NCBI GenBank assembly: GCA_003194525.1
Contig: NBIV01000010.1
Location: 434,001 to 498,000 of the forward strand
From: Gracilariopsis chorda
Lineage: Eukaryota > Rhodophyta > Florideophyceae > Gracilariales > Gracilariaceae
Reading direction: 5' to 3'
Length of the DNA: 64,000 nt
A program made the translations under genes and the position numbers. Of this stretch, positions 62,950 through 64,000 are shown piece after piece. A model generated the notes under the pieces. The model searched no databases. It was not told the DNA's origin and saw nothing but the letters and a program-made list of their open reading frames with translations. Each line of letters begins with the position of its first letter. Position 1 is the stretch's first letter.

Positions 62950-63450
62950 CTAGGGCTCTGCACCTACACAGTACAGCTAGCAGCGTTTCGGCGAACCCTA
63001 TCCAAGGTGGCAGTAAGGGCAAGCTGCGGGTAGAAAGACGCCATCAGATCTACTACAGATTCAAAAGCCCTCGTTTTAGGCCTGCAGACACCCCAACAGT
63101 GACAAGCAAGTCAGCTTCAAGGGCTCTCAGAATGCGCGACAATGATAAAATCACTGGCATTGACAAACTGTCTGGGTGCTGGGACATTGCACTGCCGAGA
63201 AAAGAGACCGCTGATGTCCCTGCAAAAGGCGTTCAGGTTTGCCTGTAGAACGGCAATTGGTGAGAACTACAAACTTCTTGGAGGTTATGAAAGACTGCGT
63301 GTCCGCTTCACAAGTGCTGAACCGATTTCCAAGGTTTTAGAGCTACTGTTGAACAACGTGACTCTTAGAAGAGCACACACAGGCTCAGAGCAAATATATT
63401 CCTGCCAAGCTCCTATGTACACTGCATTCTGTCTCTACGTTCATTCATAA
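62950..63450 (+). pseudogene. LINE-tail fragment with RNase H remnant (plus strand)
   Basis: A plus-strand translation shows TTDSKALVLGLQTP near 63055-63095, parallel to VTDSKSLVQGLQDP of the 28-kb relic, then LRVRFTSAEPISKVLELLLNNVTLRR near 63295-63375, parallel to the 55-kb fragment. Stops and frame changes separate the parts. It is a third copy of the same retrotransposon family. Confidence 0.5.
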
Positions 63451-64000
63451 CTGGAATTGTTTCTGCCAGCTTGGATGTGGGTTTGGTATGGAGAGCATTG
63501 CTAACAACTTCGTTCAAAGATGTCGTCATAGAGCGGCATGGTGATGGAGAGAACTTCTTTCTCTTCGGAAAAGGAAAGCCCTTGACGTCGGATCAATAAT
63601 AAGAACATGGGAAGAGAAGCTGCTGGTTTTGCTTAGATACTTCTCTCCCACAATCTCGGAATTAGAGACAAGAGCTCTATAAAACCATACAGAGCCACGT
63701 ACACACACGCAAAGGTACTAGTAGTGCGAAGGGTACTTCGGGTCCCCTGTAACCTTCCTAGACCTTCCCAGCAGTAGCTGGGAGACGACATCGGCCTTAT
63801 GCCCAATTCGGACGAAGATACAGGGAGAGCACTATTTGTGACGAGTAACAGATCTACCCAGAAGTATAGGACAAGGTTGGGAGCTAGATTATTATGAAAG
63901 TAAGCCGATAAAGAGCCTGAGGGAAACTCTACAATGCCGGGAAAGGGGGCAATATGGTATTGTGATGGTTGTTGGGCTCAAATCTTCTGATGTAGGCATT
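63451..64000. other. End of window, no gene seen
   Basis: A TATA-like CTATAAAA lies near 63676-63683, and its neighbourhood (GGAATTAGAGACAAGAGCT) loosely resembles 42246-42264. Nothing else is supported. Confidence 0.35.

Noticed and set aside
1-64000. tRNA, rRNA, CRISPR arrays and bacterial operon signals
   Set aside because: I looked for B-box-like tRNA motifs, rRNA landmarks and regularly spaced direct repeats with unique spacers and found none that hold up; gene structure is eukaryotic.

Overview
The window looks like nuclear DNA of a compact, intron-poor eukaryote, most likely a florideophyte red alga of the Chondrus crispus type (inference). The reasons are nearly intronless protein genes, nucleus-encoded organellar proteins (a plastid-type RelA/SpoT homologue, a bacterial-type uS15, mitochondrial EF-Tu), a secreted animal-type haem peroxidase, a GT14 Golgi glycosyltransferase, an NB-ARC ATPase, and a block of transposon and retrotransposon debris. 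No species assignment can be proved without a search.

Layout. 1-5.9 kb is very GC-rich and gene-dense: the 3' part of an RSH (p)ppGpp synthetase, organellar uS15, a beta-carbonic anhydrase, a bZIP factor and a GT14 glycosyltransferase. 5.9-9.5 kb is empty except for strong inverted repeats. 9.5-41.5 kb holds well-spaced single genes: ankyrin-RING E3, DUF5522-DPH6-like ATPase, a three-pass membrane protein, an RS/RD-rich protein, an organellar zinc-finger/RRM protein, mitochondrial EF-Tu, pyroglutamyl peptidase, an unassigned gene with a probable short intron, a disordered protein, a protein O-mannosyltransferase that lacks the MIR domain, an NB-ARC STAND ATPase, a beta-propeller-like protein and a haem peroxidase. 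One LINE relic and one foldback element lie between them.

41.5-64 kb is AT-richer and dominated by repeats: a 23-bp minisatellite, a roughly 4.9-kb inverted-repeat-bounded element with a dead PIF/Harbinger-like transposase and an unknown second reading frame, a dead pogo/Tigger-like transposase, two further LINE-tail relics, and one well-delimited Ty3/gypsy chromovirus with two near-identical 224-225-bp LTRs and a perfect 5-bp target duplication.

The genes are not operons. Neighbours are arranged as divergent pairs (uS15/carbonic anhydrase; RRM protein/EF-Tu; possibly 31.9 kb gene/PMT) or convergent pairs. The two clearest divergent spacers both carry ACGT-core G-box motifs, and a bZIP gene lies in the window. 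Starts were placed on the first plausible ATG of each open frame, so several open frames extend upstream of the stated starts.
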